DNA from: Soehngenia longivitae
GTDB taxonomy: Bacteria > Bacillota > Clostridia > Tissierellales > Tissierellaceae
DNA length: 64,000 nucleotides
Assembly: GCF_004684055.1 (NCBI RefSeq)
Contig: NZ_SRIB01000007.1
Location: 53,592-117,591, forward strand
Direction: 5' to 3'
Shown: positions 51,571 to 61,621 of the stretch, one piece after another
Position numbering within the stretch: position 1 is the stretch's first letter
Layout: every line of letters begins with the position of its first letter
Made by a program: the position numbers and the translations under genes
The notes under the pieces: model-generated
The model's database searches: none
Seen by the model: only the letters and a program-made list of their open reading frames with translations
What the model was told of the DNA's origin: nothing

Positions 51571-51601
51571 TTGAACAATTGGTATACACTATACCTATAG
51601 T
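51571..51601 (+). promoter_or_regulatory. Candidate promoter of the mraZ division cluster
   Basis: TTGAAC (51571-51576) and TATAGT (51596-51601) at 19-base spacing; the -10 could also be one of the overlapping TATAC-type sequences just before. It abuts the MraZ repeats. Confidence 0.4.
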
Positions 51602-51637
51602 GGTACAAAGTGGGGGAAAGTGGTTTGATAGGGTGGT
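51599..51637 (+). promoter_or_regulatory. MraZ operator (direct GTGG repeats)
   Basis: GTGG occurs at 51600, 51610 and 51620, exactly ten bases apart, within AGTGG/AAAGTGG/AAAGTGG, with a fourth GTGG at 51633. Ten-base-spaced TGGG-type repeats upstream of mraZ are the known MraZ binding sites in other bacteria, so this is probably the autorepression site for the dcw cluster. Confidence 0.7.
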
Positions 51638-51643
51638 GTTAAA

Positions 51644-52075
51644 ATGTTAATTGGTGAATATTTTCATACTCTTGATGATAAAGGCAGACTTACAATACCA
51701 TCCAAATTTAGGGAACCTTTAGGTTATGAGTTTGTTTTAACCAAAGGCTTAGATAATTGTCTTTTCGTTTACGCTAAAACTGAATGGGATTTATTAGAAC
51801 AAAAATTAAAGACCTTACCATTAACAAACAAAGATGCTAGAGCATTTGTTAGGTTCTTCTTTTCTGGGGCTACGGAATGTAGCTTAGATAAGCAAGGGCG
51901 AATTTTAATACCCTCCAATTTACGCGAGCATTCTCAATTAGAAAAAGATGCAGTTATAATTGGAGTATCCACAAGGCTAGAAATATGGAGTAAGAAATTA
52001 TGGGAAGAATATAATAGCGATGATAATTTAAGTTATGAAAGCATCGCAGAAAAAATGTCACAATTAGGTATATAG
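51644..52075 (+). CDS. mraZ: Transcriptional regulator MraZ
   Basis: 143 residues with two SpoVT/AbrB-like halves: [21 protein letters not shown] and the second [18 protein letters not shown] (both cited in part as [13 protein letters not shown] and [13 protein letters not shown]). Oligomeric repressor of the division and cell wall cluster; direct repeats upstream fit autoregulation. First gene of the cluster. Confidence 0.97.
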   Translation: MLIGEYFHTLDDKGRLTIPSKFREPLGYEFVLTKGLDNCLFVYAKTEWDLLEQKLKTLPLTNKDARAFVRFFFSGATECSLDKQGRILIPSNLREHSQLEKDAVIIGVSTRLEIWSKKLWEEYNSDDNLSYESIAEKMSQLGI

Positions 52076-52084
52076 GGGTTAATT

Positions 52085-53017
52085 ATGGAATTTAAACATA
52101 TACCAGTAATGCTCAATGAAGTTATAAATGGTTTAAACATAAAAGAAAATGGAATATATGTCGATGCGACAATTGGAGGAGCTGGTCATTCCATTGAAAT
52201 TGTTAGGAAACTAAAAAGTGGGATATTAATTGGCATAGACCAAGATATAAATGCAATTAATAGATCCTCGACAATATTAGAGGAATACAAAGAAAAAGTC
52301 ATACTAGTACATAGAAATTACAGTGAAATAAAATCTGTGCTAGCTGGGTTAGGGTTTACTAAGGTAGACGGTATACTGCTAGATTTAGGTGTTTCATCTC
52401 ATCAACTAGATACTGCGCAAAGAGGTTTTTCATATAATTTAGATGCTCCACTAGATATGAGAATGGATACATCAAGAGACTTTTCAGCACGGAATGTTGT
52501 CAATCAATATAGTTTAGAAGAATTAACGAATATATTTTATAAATATGGCGAGGAAAAATGGGCGAAGAGAATAGCTGAATTTATTGTTCAAGAAAGAAAA
52601 GTAAAGCCAATTGAAACCACTTTTGAATTAGTAAGTGTAATCAAGAAAGCCATCCCTAAGAAGGTCAGACAAACAGGACATCATCCTGCAAAAAAAGTTT
52701 TTCAAGCTATAAGGATTGAGGTAAATAATGAACTTGAAGTGCTAGAAAATACTATTGAAGATATGGTAGATGTCTTGAATATCGGAGGAAGGTTAGCAAT
52801 TATAACATTCCATTCACTTGAGGATAGATTGGTAAAAGATAAATTTAGAGAGTTAAATACTTCATGTATATGCCCTAAAGAATTACCTGTTTGTGTATGT
52901 AATCATGTTAAGAAAATAGAGATTATAACTAAAAAACCTATACAACCAACTTCTGATGAAATAAATGAGAATCCTCGATCTCATTCAGCAAAGCTAAGGA
53001 TAGCTGAAAGAATATAG
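52085..53017 (+). CDS. rsmH: 16S rRNA (cytosine1402-N4)-methyltransferase
   Basis: 310 residues. Opens FKHIPVMLNEVINGL; SAM site DATIGGAGHS; DGILLDLGVSSHQLD and RGFSYNLDAPLDMRMD; C-terminal RSHSAKLRIAER. Modifies C1402 in the decoding centre. Always second in the mra cluster. Confidence 0.97.
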   Translation: MEFKHIPVMLNEVINGLNIKENGIYVDATIGGAGHSIEIVRKLKSGILIGIDQDINAINRSSTILEEYKEKVILVHRNYSEIKSVLAGLGFTKVDGILLDLGVSSHQLDTAQRGFSYNLDAPLDMRMDTSRDFSARNVVNQYSLEELTNIFYKYGEEKWAKRIAEFIVQERKVKPIETTFELVSVIKKAIPKKVRQTGHHPAKKVFQAIRIEVNNELEVLENTIEDMVDVLNIGGRLAIITFHSLEDRLVKDKFRELNTSCICPKELPVCVCNHVKKIEIITKKPIQPTSDEINENPRSHSAKLRIAERI

Positions 53018-53040
53018 TTGTAATAATGGGAGGTATTATA

Positions 53041-53466
53041 ATGATAGCAGAAAAAATTGACTACGAACTCATAAAAGAACCAATTGAACAAAAAAATGTG
53101 AAAATAGTGCACAAGAAAACTGCTATAAGCAAAACTTCCTACATACTTATTTCTGTTTGCTTTTTAATATCATCTGTATTTTTATTGCAACGCTATTCAG
53201 ATATCCAATCGTTGCGATTAGAAATAAACCAATTGCAAAAGCAAAAACAAGAATTAAGTAGAATTAAAGATGACTTATCTGTGGAACTGGAAGGGCTTAA
53301 AAACAATCAAGAAATAGAAAAACAAGCAGAAGACCTTTTAGGCATGAGCTATCCAAAGGAAGATCAAGTAGTATATATTGCAGTTGAAGATACAAATAAT
53401 ACAATTCAGTTTAGTTTTATTGATAAAATTAAAAACGCTTTAAGCTTTTTTTCTAGTCTGTATTAG
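53041..53466 (+). CDS. ftsL: Cell division protein FtsL-like
   Basis: 141 residues from the ATG at 53041, since GGGAGGT lies just before it and inside a longer frame from 53026. Short cytoplasmic part, one membrane segment (about 37-55) and an extracellular coiled coil (about 58-95). Sequence is poorly conserved in this family; the call rests on topology and position between rsmH and the transpeptidase gene. Part of the FtsL-DivIC-FtsQ divisome subcomplex. Confidence 0.85.
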   Translation: MIAEKIDYELIKEPIEQKNVKIVHKKTAISKTSYILISVCFLISSVFLLQRYSDIQSLRLEINQLQKQKQELSRIKDDLSVELEGLKNNQEIEKQAEDLLGMSYPKEDQVVYIAVEDTNNTIQFSFIDKIKNALSFFSSLY

Positions 53467-53478
53467 AGGTGGTATATA

Positions 53479-55458
53479 ATGAGAAGACCAACTAGAACTA
53501 ATTTCGTACGATTGAAGATAGCTATTTTAATAGTGTCTTTAGTCGTGTTTTTTTTATTTTATAGATTAGTCAAAATTCAAATAGTAGAAGCAAATGATCT
53601 AAAGAAACAAGCTTTAAGACAATGGACGAAATCAGTAGAGATAGAACCTTCAAGAGGAATCATATATGATAGAAATGGTAGGAAACTAGCCATAAATTCT
53701 CCATCTTATACTGTTTGGGCATATGTTTCTGAAATTGAGAACCCTGAAGAAGTTGCTAAGAAAATTTCACCAATTATTGAAGAACCAGAAGAAGAGTTAG
53801 TTGATTTAATTAAGAATGGCACAAATATGAAAAAATTAAAGCAATCAATAAACAGAGAAAAAGCTGAAGAAATAAAAAATCTAAATATTGATGGAATATC
53901 AATCACAGAAGGCAATAAACGATATTACCCACTTAATAATTTTGCACCTTATATCATTGGTTTTACTGATGTTGATAATAATGGACAATATGGGGTTGAG
54001 AAGGCTTTTGACTCATATTTGAAAGGGTCACCAGGACTTTTGATAAAATCAACAGATGCTGCTAATAGGCAACTTCCTTATGATGGGGAAATCATAATCG
54101 AGCCGCAGAATGGATATAACTTATTTTTAACAATTGATGAAAATATTCAGAGATTTGCAGAAGAAGCAGCATCTAAAGCGCTAATAGACAATAAAGCTAA
54201 AAGTGTGAATATAATTGTCATGGATCCAATGACTGGGGAGATTTTAGCTTTAGCAAACAAACCTGATTATGATCCCAATTCTCCTAGAGAGCCTATAGAT
54301 GAAAAAGCTAGGGCTGAGTGGTCAAATTTAAGTGAAGAAGAACTCCAAAATGAATGGTTTAAATTATGGAGAAATTACTCAATAAATGATTTATATGAAC
54401 CTGGTTCTACATTTAAGATTATTACAGCAGCTGCTGCTATAGAAGAAGGAGTTGTCAATAAAAATACTCATTTTTATTGTGATGGTTTTTATAAGTCAAT
54501 TCCTGGAGTAACTTTAAGATGTGCAAAGTGGTATGACCCCCATGGAGATCAAGATTTATATGAAGCTTTTGCTAATTCATGTAATATTGCTTTCATAAAT
54601 ATGGCAAATAGTGTAGGTAAAGAGAAAATGTTTGAATATATAAAGGCATTTGGTTTTGGAGAATTGACAGGCATAGATTTACCTGGAGAACAAAAAGGTA
54701 TAATTCCTAAAAGGTTAGAGGATATAAGTGATGTTAATTTGGCCACTATGTCATATGGACACAGTGTTGCTGTTACTCCAATTCAAATGATAAATGCTAT
54801 ATCAGCAGTAGCAAACGGAGGTAACTTAATGACACCACGCATTGTCAAAGCAATTACTGATGATGATGGAAATTTAGTTAAAGATTACAAACCAGAGATT
54901 CGAAGACAAGTGATTTCAGAAAGTACAAGTAAAACAATTTTGGAGATGCTAGAGAAAACAGTGACCGAAGGTACTGGAACAAAGTCCTTTATTCCAGGAT
55001 ATAGAGTAGGAGGGAAAACCGGTACTGCTGAAAAAGTAATTGACGGTAAATATGTATCCGGGAAATATATATCATCATTTGGAGGGGTTGCACCAGTAGA
55101 TGATCCAAGGATTGCAATTTTAGTCATAGTTGATGAACCTACAGGCATTTATTATGGAGGAACAGTAGCTGGACCATATGCAAAAATGGTCATTGAAAAC
55201 ACATTAGAATATTTATCGGTTCCTAAAGAAATTACTGATGAAGAAAAGAGCGAAGACATAGAAACTGTAACCATGCCAGATCTTGTTGGATTGACATTAG
55301 TAGATGCAACGAAAATTCTCAAAGAAATGGGTTTGAGATTTGTAATTGATTATGAAGAGATTTCAGAGACTAGCAAAGTTGTTGAGCAAAAGCCGCTGGC
55401 TGGTGAAGAGATAGAGATAAATTCTTTAGTCGATTTATATTTTGAAAAAGAAAATTAA
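53479..55458 (+). CDS. Class B penicillin-binding protein (FtsI/PBP2B/SpoVD type) with PASTA domain
   Basis: 659 residues. Membrane anchor (about 13-31), dimerisation domain starting EPSRGIIYDRNGR, transpeptidase with PGSTFK (Ser310, Lys313), SCN and GGKTGTAEK (Lys513), and one C-terminal PASTA domain (about 597-659; MPDLVGLTLVDATKIL). Cross-links septal peptidoglycan. Single PASTA as in SpoVD; since sporulation genes seem absent it is likely the division enzyme. Usually murE or murF follows; here mraY does. Confidence 0.95.
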   Translation: MRRPTRTNFVRLKIAILIVSLVVFFLFYRLVKIQIVEANDLKKQALRQWTKSVEIEPSRGIIYDRNGRKLAINSPSYTVWAYVSEIENPEEVAKKISPIIEEPEEELVDLIKNGTNMKKLKQSINREKAEEIKNLNIDGISITEGNKRYYPLNNFAPYIIGFTDVDNNGQYGVEKAFDSYLKGSPGLLIKSTDAANRQLPYDGEIIIEPQNGYNLFLTIDENIQRFAEEAASKALIDNKAKSVNIIVMDPMTGEILALANKPDYDPNSPREPIDEKARAEWSNLSEEELQNEWFKLWRNYSINDLYEPGSTFKIITAAAAIEEGVVNKNTHFYCDGFYKSIPGVTLRCAKWYDPHGDQDLYEAFANSCNIAFINMANSVGKEKMFEYIKAFGFGELTGIDLPGEQKGIIPKRLEDISDVNLATMSYGHSVAVTPIQMINAISAVANGGNLMTPRIVKAITDDDGNLVKDYKPEIRRQVISESTSKTILEMLEKTVTEGTGTKSFIPGYRVGGKTGTAEKVIDGKYVSGKYISSFGGVAPVDDPRIAILVIVDEPTGIYYGGTVAGPYAKMVIENTLEYLSVPKEITDEEKSEDIETVTMPDLVGLTLVDATKILKEMGLRFVIDYEEISETSKVVEQKPLAGEEIEINSLVDLYFEKEN

Positions 55459-55549
55459 AATAAAATACAATTAATTATAATCCTACTAGTAATACAGTTG
55501 TTTTTTTTATATAATATTAAAGTAAACTACAATACAAGGAGAGACAATA

Positions 55550-56512
55550 ATGAATTTTCAACTGAAGTTGTTTTTGAGCTTAGCAGCTGGTCTAATAATA
55601 AGTGTATTGATAGGGCCAAAGGTTATAAAAATTTTGACTGAGATGGAGGCAAAACAAAGTATCAGAGATGAAGGACCAATTTCTCACATGGTAAAATCTG
55701 GGACTCCAACTATGGGTGGCATAATATTTTTAGTTGCATTACTGTTTTCATACATCATTTTTGGATCTAAGACTAGAGATGGCTTAGTCATTATATTAAT
55801 TACTTTAGGGTTTGGTTTAGTAGGATTTTTAGATGACTTTTTAAAAGTTAAACTCAAGAGAAATCTTGGCTTAACAGCAATTCAAAAGATCATTGGTCAA
55901 CTTTTTTTAACTTGCATATTGTTATTATATTATATGATTAATATCCAAAATGCTTCTGAATTTTGGATTCCATTTACTGCAGAAGAATACATTAATTTGG
56001 GTGTGTTTACAATACCATTCCTCCTGATTGTTATTTTAGGGACTGTGAACTCAGTTAATTTGACTGATGGTCTAGATGGATTAGCAAGTGGTACGTCAGC
56101 AATATTTTTCTCAGCATTTGCCTACATATGTCATAGGGCTGGATTTAATGATATTTCGATAATTTGCATTTCATTGGTAGGTGGGTTATTGGGATTCTTA
56201 TATTTTAACCACTATCCAGCTAGGATATTTATGGGAGATACAGGATCATTAGCTTTAGGTGGCGCAGTTGCATCAATAGCGTTATTATCTGGCAATGTAT
56301 TTTTAATCCCTGTTGTAGGAGCTGTTTTCTTCATTGAAGCACTTTCGGTTATCATACAAGTGCTGAGCTTTAAATTGACAGGCAAAAGAGTTTTCAAGAT
56401 GGCTCCAATTCATCATCATTTTGAGCAATTAGGATGGAAAGAAGTAAATGTGGTAATTATGTTTTGGTTTGTGAGTTTTATATTCGCACTAATTGGCATA
56501 TTTAGTTTATAG
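55550..56512 (+). CDS. mraY: Phospho-N-acetylmuramoyl-pentapeptide transferase
   Basis: 320 residues, ten membrane segments. Motifs GTPTMGGI, GFLDDFLK, NLTDGLDGLA, FMGDTGSLALGG and MAPIHHHFE. First membrane step of peptidoglycan synthesis, making lipid I. A TATAAT at 55510-55515 in the 91-base gap upstream may give extra transcription. Confidence 0.98.
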   Translation: MNFQLKLFLSLAAGLIISVLIGPKVIKILTEMEAKQSIRDEGPISHMVKSGTPTMGGIIFLVALLFSYIIFGSKTRDGLVIILITLGFGLVGFLDDFLKVKLKRNLGLTAIQKIIGQLFLTCILLLYYMINIQNASEFWIPFTAEEYINLGVFTIPFLLIVILGTVNSVNLTDGLDGLASGTSAIFFSAFAYICHRAGFNDISIICISLVGGLLGFLYFNHYPARIFMGDTGSLALGGAVASIALLSGNVFLIPVVGAVFFIEALSVIIQVLSFKLTGKRVFKMAPIHHHFEQLGWKEVNVVIMFWFVSFIFALIGIFSL

Positions 56513-56524
56513 GGTGGTGTAGAA

Positions 56525-57880
56525 ATGATAGTAGACAATAAAAATGTGCTTGTACTAGGTGTAGGAATGACAGGAATTTCTGTATTAAATTTTTTAAAAT
56601 CCAAGACAAATAATATTTATGTCTATGATGATTTGCCATACCCTGATATTGTAAGAAAACTTAATAATGCTGGAATCTATGATGTAGTTATTGTAGATTC
56701 AAAAAGTAAATTAATTAGTAATATGGATATAATAATAACAAGTCCAGGTTTTCCACCTTATCACGAAGTTATAGTGAAAGCAAAATCTTCATTAATACCA
56801 ATAATATCTGACATAGAATTGGCTTATCATTACAGAAAGAGTTCTAACATATATGGTATAACTGGGACAAATGGAAAGACAACATCAACAGTTTTATTAA
56901 CTGAAATTCTTAAAAAAGATGGATTTAAAGTTGAAGCGTTAGGTAATATTGGGATGCCAACGATAGAAAGACTTACAAATTGCTCTTTTGATGATAATTT
57001 TGTCATTGAGCTGAGTAGTTTCCAATTAGAATATACTAACGATTTTAGACCAAAAGCTGCACTGATACTAAATATTACAGAGGACCATTTGAATTGGCAT
57101 GGTTCTATGGACAGCTACATCGCAGCAAAACTTAAAATATTTGCTAATCAAAAAGAAGATGATTTACTTGTTCTAAATTATGATGATGAAATATTGAGAA
57201 AGATAAATGTAAACAATAAACCAAAACTTATGTATTTCAGTGTAAAAAATCCTTTGAATGAAGGTATTTTTATCAAGGATGGGAAGATAGTATTTAAAAC
57301 TGAAAATTTGCAAGAAGAAATAATCAATATAGAAAAAATCAAATTACCAGGGAAGCACAATTTGGAAAATATATGCGGAGTACTAGCTATATGTAAGCAT
57401 TTAGGAGTATCTAAGGATTCGATAGAAAGCGTACTTAGTTCTTTTAGAGGGGTCGCTCATAGGATAGAATTTGTTGCTACGAAGAATGATGTCGAATATT
57501 ATAATGATTCAAAGGGAACAAATGTAGATTCTAGCATAAAGGCCATAGAAGCTCTTAAGGGACCTATTATTTTGATTGCTGGTGGTTATGACAAGAATGC
57601 TGATTACACTAGACTGATAGAAGCACTCAAAGATAAGTGTAAGGCATTGATTGTACTTGGACAAACAAAAGAAAAGATCAAAGATACTGCATATAGTAAT
57701 AATTTTTTAAATGTTTATATAGCTAATGATATGAGAGAAGCTGTTGATATAGCAACTAATCTGAGTTCTCCTAATGATCAAGTGCTTTTATCTCCAGCAT
57801 GTGCTAGTTGGGATATGTATAATAACTATGAAGAAAGAGGAGACCATTTTAAGAAAATTGTAAATGACATTATGGAGTGA
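56525..57880 (+). CDS. murD: UDP-N-acetylmuramoyl-alanine--D-glutamate ligase
   Basis: 451 residues. Mur ligase motifs GITGTNGKTT, NITEDHLNWHGSM and YNDSKGTNVDS, C-terminal domain with SPACASWDMYNNYEERG. Adds D-Glu in the cytoplasm. Between mraY and ftsW as usual. Confidence 0.97.
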   Translation: MIVDNKNVLVLGVGMTGISVLNFLKSKTNNIYVYDDLPYPDIVRKLNNAGIYDVVIVDSKSKLISNMDIIITSPGFPPYHEVIVKAKSSLIPIISDIELAYHYRKSSNIYGITGTNGKTTSTVLLTEILKKDGFKVEALGNIGMPTIERLTNCSFDDNFVIELSSFQLEYTNDFRPKAALILNITEDHLNWHGSMDSYIAAKLKIFANQKEDDLLVLNYDDEILRKINVNNKPKLMYFSVKNPLNEGIFIKDGKIVFKTENLQEEIINIEKIKLPGKHNLENICGVLAICKHLGVSKDSIESVLSSFRGVAHRIEFVATKNDVEYYNDSKGTNVDSSIKAIEALKGPIILIAGGYDKNADYTRLIEALKDKCKALIVLGQTKEKIKDTAYSNNFLNVYIANDMREAVDIATNLSSPNDQVLLSPACASWDMYNNYEERGDHFKKIVNDIME

Positions 57881-57885
57881 GTTTT

Positions 57886-59025
57886 ATGAAAAGTAAATTG
57901 CTAAAACACGAACCAGATTTCTATATTCTTATTTCAACCATAATGTTAGTTTTCATTGGTGTAATAATGGTATATAGTGCAAGTTCTCCTAAGGCTTTAC
58001 AAGAATTCGGAGACCCATTATTTTTTTTTAAAAGACAAATAGTTTGGGCAGCTTTAGGTTTGTTTATTATGATAATACTTATGAATATTGATTATCACAT
58101 ATGGAAAAAACACGCAACAGCCATATACATAATTACAATTATACTGGGATTACTGATATTTACTCCTTTAGGAATGGAATTAAAAGGTGCAAGACGTTGG
58201 ATAAACCTAGGTTTTACGACTTTTATGCCATCAGATGCAATAAAGCTTGGAAGTATTATATTCTATGCGGCATTTTTGGAAAATAAAAAAGATAAAGTTT
58301 CAAAGCTTAAAGATGGATTAATTCCAGCATTTATACTAATTGGCATATCCACCGGATTAGTGTACTTGCAAAAGGATTTAAGCACATCTATAACTGTAGC
58401 AGGCACAATGCTAAGCATGTATTTTATTGCTGGGATGCCATATTATGTTTTAATAGCATCTGCTGGATTAACGGCTATTTTATTTAAAGTAGCTGTATAT
58501 TCAGAAGGGAACGAATATAGATTAGATAGGATAAAATCTTTTAGAGATCCATTTGCGGATAAATTAGGAGATGGATATCAGATAGTACAGTCGTTGTATG
58601 CATTAGGATCAGGGGGATTATTTGGAGTAGGGCTTGGAAAGAGCAAGCAAAAGTTTTTTTACATACCAGAGGCTTATAATGACTTTATTTTTTCTATAAT
58701 TGGAGAGGAATTAGGTCTTGTTGGAACTACATTTATACTCTCACTTTATGTAATAATTATTTTTAGAGCATTTCATGTAGCAAGAAATTCTAATGATAAA
58801 TTTGCTCTTTTTCTAGCAAGTGGTATTGCCTCATTAATAGCCATACAGTCATTAATGAATATAGCTGTTGTAACTTCAAGCATACCACCAACAGGGATTA
58901 ATTTACCATTTGTAAGTTCTGGTGGTACTTCTTTAATATTTTATTTAGCAAGTATTGGAATTTTATTAAATATATCAAGATATACAAAAACAGATGGGAG
59001 TAAAAAGAATGAACATAATAGTTAG
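57886..59025 (+). CDS. ftsW: Peptidoglycan glycosyltransferase FtsW
   Basis: 379 residues from the ATG at 57886; a GTG at 57877 overlapping the murD stop is less likely. About ten membrane segments; SEDS family motifs IMVYSASS, KGARRWI, YSEGNEYRLDRI and NLPFVSSGGTSL. Polymerises glycan at the septum with the class B PBP. SpoVE is the close alternative name; no sporulation context here. Confidence 0.95.
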   Translation: MKSKLLKHEPDFYILISTIMLVFIGVIMVYSASSPKALQEFGDPLFFFKRQIVWAALGLFIMIILMNIDYHIWKKHATAIYIITIILGLLIFTPLGMELKGARRWINLGFTTFMPSDAIKLGSIIFYAAFLENKKDKVSKLKDGLIPAFILIGISTGLVYLQKDLSTSITVAGTMLSMYFIAGMPYYVLIASAGLTAILFKVAVYSEGNEYRLDRIKSFRDPFADKLGDGYQIVQSLYALGSGGLFGVGLGKSKQKFFYIPEAYNDFIFSIIGEELGLVGTTFILSLYVIIIFRAFHVARNSNDKFALFLASGIASLIAIQSLMNIAVVTSSIPPTGINLPFVSSGGTSLIFYLASIGILLNISRYTKTDGSKKNEHNS

Positions 59026-60115
59026 TGGTGGCGGTACAGGAGGACATATTTACCCAGCTTTAGCTATTGCAAAAGAAATTAAAGAAATATATAAAGACAA
59101 AGTAAATATATATTATGTTGGGACACCTGATGGGATGGAAAAAGAGTTAGCAATAAGAGAAGGATACACATACAGACAAGTAAGAGTCATGGGCATGCCT
59201 AGAAACTTTAGCAAAGAATCAATTAAATCGGCAAAAGAACTTTTAGTTGGTTTAAACGATTCAAGAAAGATAATAAATGAATTAAATCCCAAGTTAATTA
59301 TAGCTACTGGAGGGTATGTTTGCTTTCCCATATCGTATGTAGGGAAGCTAAAAAAAATTCCAATATGTATTCATGAACAAAATGCTTTTCCAGGCATCAC
59401 AAATAAAATTCTATCTAGATATGCAAGCAAAGTTTTTATAACATTTGATGAATCAAAAAAATATTTTAAATATCCAGAAAGAACTATATTGACAGGAAAT
59501 CCTATTAGAAAAGAATTGTTTCTTGTGGATAAAGTTGCTGTTTATAAAGCTTTTGATCTTAATAGTGATAAACCAATTATAGTATCTTTTGGTGGTAGTG
59601 GAGGTCAAAACAGTCTTAATGATGCGATGTTGTCTTTTATAGATAGTATATCAGAACTAAGCGATATTCAGTTAATTCATATAACTGGAAAATCACATTA
59701 TGATAGTTTTAAAGAATCATTAGAAAAAAAAGGTGTAGATTTGCATGAGAATATCAAAATATTTCCATATTTATATGACTTACCAAAAGTGCTGAATATT
59801 GCAACACTAGCTATCGCAAGTGCTGGTGCAATAACTTTGGCTGAAATAAGTGCTCTGGGAATACCCAGTATTTTGATACCAAAAGCATATACTGCAGAAA
59901 ATCATCAAGAGTATAATGCGCAAGTTTTTGAACAAGCAGGGGCAAGTATGGTAATTAAAGAAAAGGATCTTAATGGGGAAGTATTAACTAAAACTATATA
60001 TGAATTAATAAATGATAAGAAAAAGCTTTTAGAAATGGGACATAATGCAAAAAAAATCATGAATACAAATGCCACAGAAATAATAGTAGATGAGCTTAAA
60101 CAATATCTAAGATAG
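59009..60115 (+). CDS. murG: UDP-GlcNAc:lipid I N-acetylglucosaminyltransferase
   Basis: 368 residues from the ATG at 59009, since GGGAG (58996-59000) is its binding site. N-terminal GGGTGGHIYPA, HEQNAFPG, SFGGSGGQNSLN and the C-terminal SAGAITLAEISALGIPSILIP (cited in part as GAITLAEISALGIPS). Makes lipid II at the membrane. Overlaps ftsW by 17 bases. Confidence 0.98.
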   Translation: MNIIVSGGGTGGHIYPALAIAKEIKEIYKDKVNIYYVGTPDGMEKELAIREGYTYRQVRVMGMPRNFSKESIKSAKELLVGLNDSRKIINELNPKLIIATGGYVCFPISYVGKLKKIPICIHEQNAFPGITNKILSRYASKVFITFDESKKYFKYPERTILTGNPIRKELFLVDKVAVYKAFDLNSDKPIIVSFGGSGGQNSLNDAMLSFIDSISELSDIQLIHITGKSHYDSFKESLEKKGVDLHENIKIFPYLYDLPKVLNIATLAIASAGAITLAEISALGIPSILIPKAYTAENHQEYNAQVFEQAGASMVIKEKDLNGEVLTKTIYELINDKKKLLEMGHNAKKIMNTNATEIIVDELKQYLR

Positions 60116-60125
60116 TAGGGATCTT

Positions 60126-60869
60126 ATGAATAAACTGACTAGAGTGGAAAGAAAGAGAAGAAGAAAGAGATTTTTTAGAAGAATTTTTCTTCTTTTTATA
60201 GTCATAGTTATAATATACAATGCAATTATAAGGATTGATTTATTCAATGTAGGGAAAATAGAAATATCTGGGAACAATATTACAACCGAGGCGCAGATAA
60301 TTGAGAAAGCAGATATAAAAAAAGGTGACAATTTGTTTAGGATTAACAGATTTACTTTAGCTGATAGATTAAGAGAAATAGGATATATCGAAGAAATAGA
60401 TATTGATAAAGTTTTTCCAAGTACTATTAGAATAAAGATTGATGAGAGAATACCATATGTTGAGGTTATATTCAATGAGAAATACTATGTATTTGACATT
60501 AATGGCATATTACTAGAAAAAAGAACAGAACCATTAGGAGAATTGACTTTGATAAGCAACCTTAAAATCCAGGATATAAAAGAAGGGCAAAAATTAGATA
60601 TTAATAGCGAATTTATTGATATATTTAACGACGAGAAAGTCATCGAAGTAGTCAGTAAGATAAAGTCGTTTGACTTCACTGATGAAAATAATATTAAAAT
60701 TATTTTAGATGAGGATATACCAGTAGAGTTTGGTTCGTTATATAATATAAAATATAAATTATTAGAACTTGGTGAAATAATTAATGACATTGAAAAAAAG
60801 AACATCCCTACCAAAATGATAATTATGAACAAAGGGGAGTATCCAATCTTAGTAAGAGATGATGAATAA
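60126..60869 (+). CDS. ftsQ: Cell division protein FtsQ/DivIB
   Basis: 247 residues. Very basic cytoplasmic N-terminus (KRRRKRFFRR), membrane segment (about 19-37), POTRA domain starting FNVGKIEISGNNITTEAQI, and FtsQ beta domain. Divisome scaffold. The usual murB between murG and ftsQ in Bacillus is absent. Confidence 0.92.
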   Translation: MNKLTRVERKRRRKRFFRRIFLLFIVIVIIYNAIIRIDLFNVGKIEISGNNITTEAQIIEKADIKKGDNLFRINRFTLADRLREIGYIEEIDIDKVFPSTIRIKIDERIPYVEVIFNEKYYVFDINGILLEKRTEPLGELTLISNLKIQDIKEGQKLDINSEFIDIFNDEKVIEVVSKIKSFDFTDENNIKIILDEDIPVEFGSLYNIKYKLLELGEIINDIEKKNIPTKMIIMNKGEYPILVRDDE

Positions 60870-60882
60870 GGAGCAATATAAA

Positions 60883-61605
60883 ATGAACAAAAAAAAAGAA
60901 AAACTAGCAATTATTGGAGTTTCGTTGGTACTTGGGCTCATATTGTCTGTTCAATTTAAAACTATAAATGAAACTGTTGGAAATGGAGTTTTGCCAACTC
61001 AGAGAGCTCAAGAATTAGCTAATGAAGTGGCTAAATTAAAGAGTGAAAAAGATTTATTGACTAAACAACTTGAAGAATTAGAAAATAAAGTTGAGCAATA
61101 TGAAAAAGAAGGAATTTCTCATGATACTTACGCTGAGAATTTATATAAAGATGCCATGAAATACAGGATGTTAGCAGGATACACTGATGTACATGGACCT
61201 GGGATTATTTTGGAAATCAATGATCCACCAATAGATCCGCAAATTTCAGACAGTTATGGTATTGTTGATGAATTGGATTTGTTGCTACAAGTTATTAGTA
61301 TTTTAAATGCTGCTGATGCAGAGGCGATTAGCATTAATGATCAGAGATATACATCATTTACTGAGATAGTTAGGGCTGGAAACCATATTGAAATTAACGG
61401 AGTTTCAACAGGTGCGCCAATTGTAATAAAGGCAATTGGAGATCCAGACACATTGGAATCAGCATTAAACATCAAATGGGGAATAGTATGGCAATTAAGA
61501 AATTACGATTATGTAGTAAATTTGACACAAAATCAAGATATAAAGATAGAAAGATACAGAAAGGCTAAAGAATTCATATATGCAAAGCCAGTAGAAGAAG
61601 AATAA
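60883..61605 (+). CDS. DUF881 family protein (YlxW/YlxX-like), first copy
   Basis: 240 residues from the ATG at 60883, nine bases after AAGGAG. Membrane anchor (about 7-25), coiled coil (about 45-80), DUF881 core with VHGPGIILEIND, LLQVISILNAADAEAISINDQR, FTEIVRAGNHIEINGV and PIVIKAIGDPDTLESAL (each shortened here). Located between ftsQ and ftsZ as ylxW/ylxX in Bacillus. Function unknown, probably linked to the divisome. Confidence 0.9.
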   Translation: MNKKKEKLAIIGVSLVLGLILSVQFKTINETVGNGVLPTQRAQELANEVAKLKSEKDLLTKQLEELENKVEQYEKEGISHDTYAENLYKDAMKYRMLAGYTDVHGPGIILEINDPPIDPQISDSYGIVDELDLLLQVISILNAADAEAISINDQRYTSFTEIVRAGNHIEINGVSTGAPIVIKAIGDPDTLESALNIKWGIVWQLRNYDYVVNLTQNQDIKIERYRKAKEFIYAKPVEEE

Positions 61606-61621
61606 GTAATGGGGAGATAAT

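Noticed and set aside
53479..59025. Reading the class B PBP and FtsW genes as SpoVD and SpoVE
   Set aside because: Architecture alone cannot separate them, and sporulation genes are missing from the other conserved loci, so division roles are preferred.
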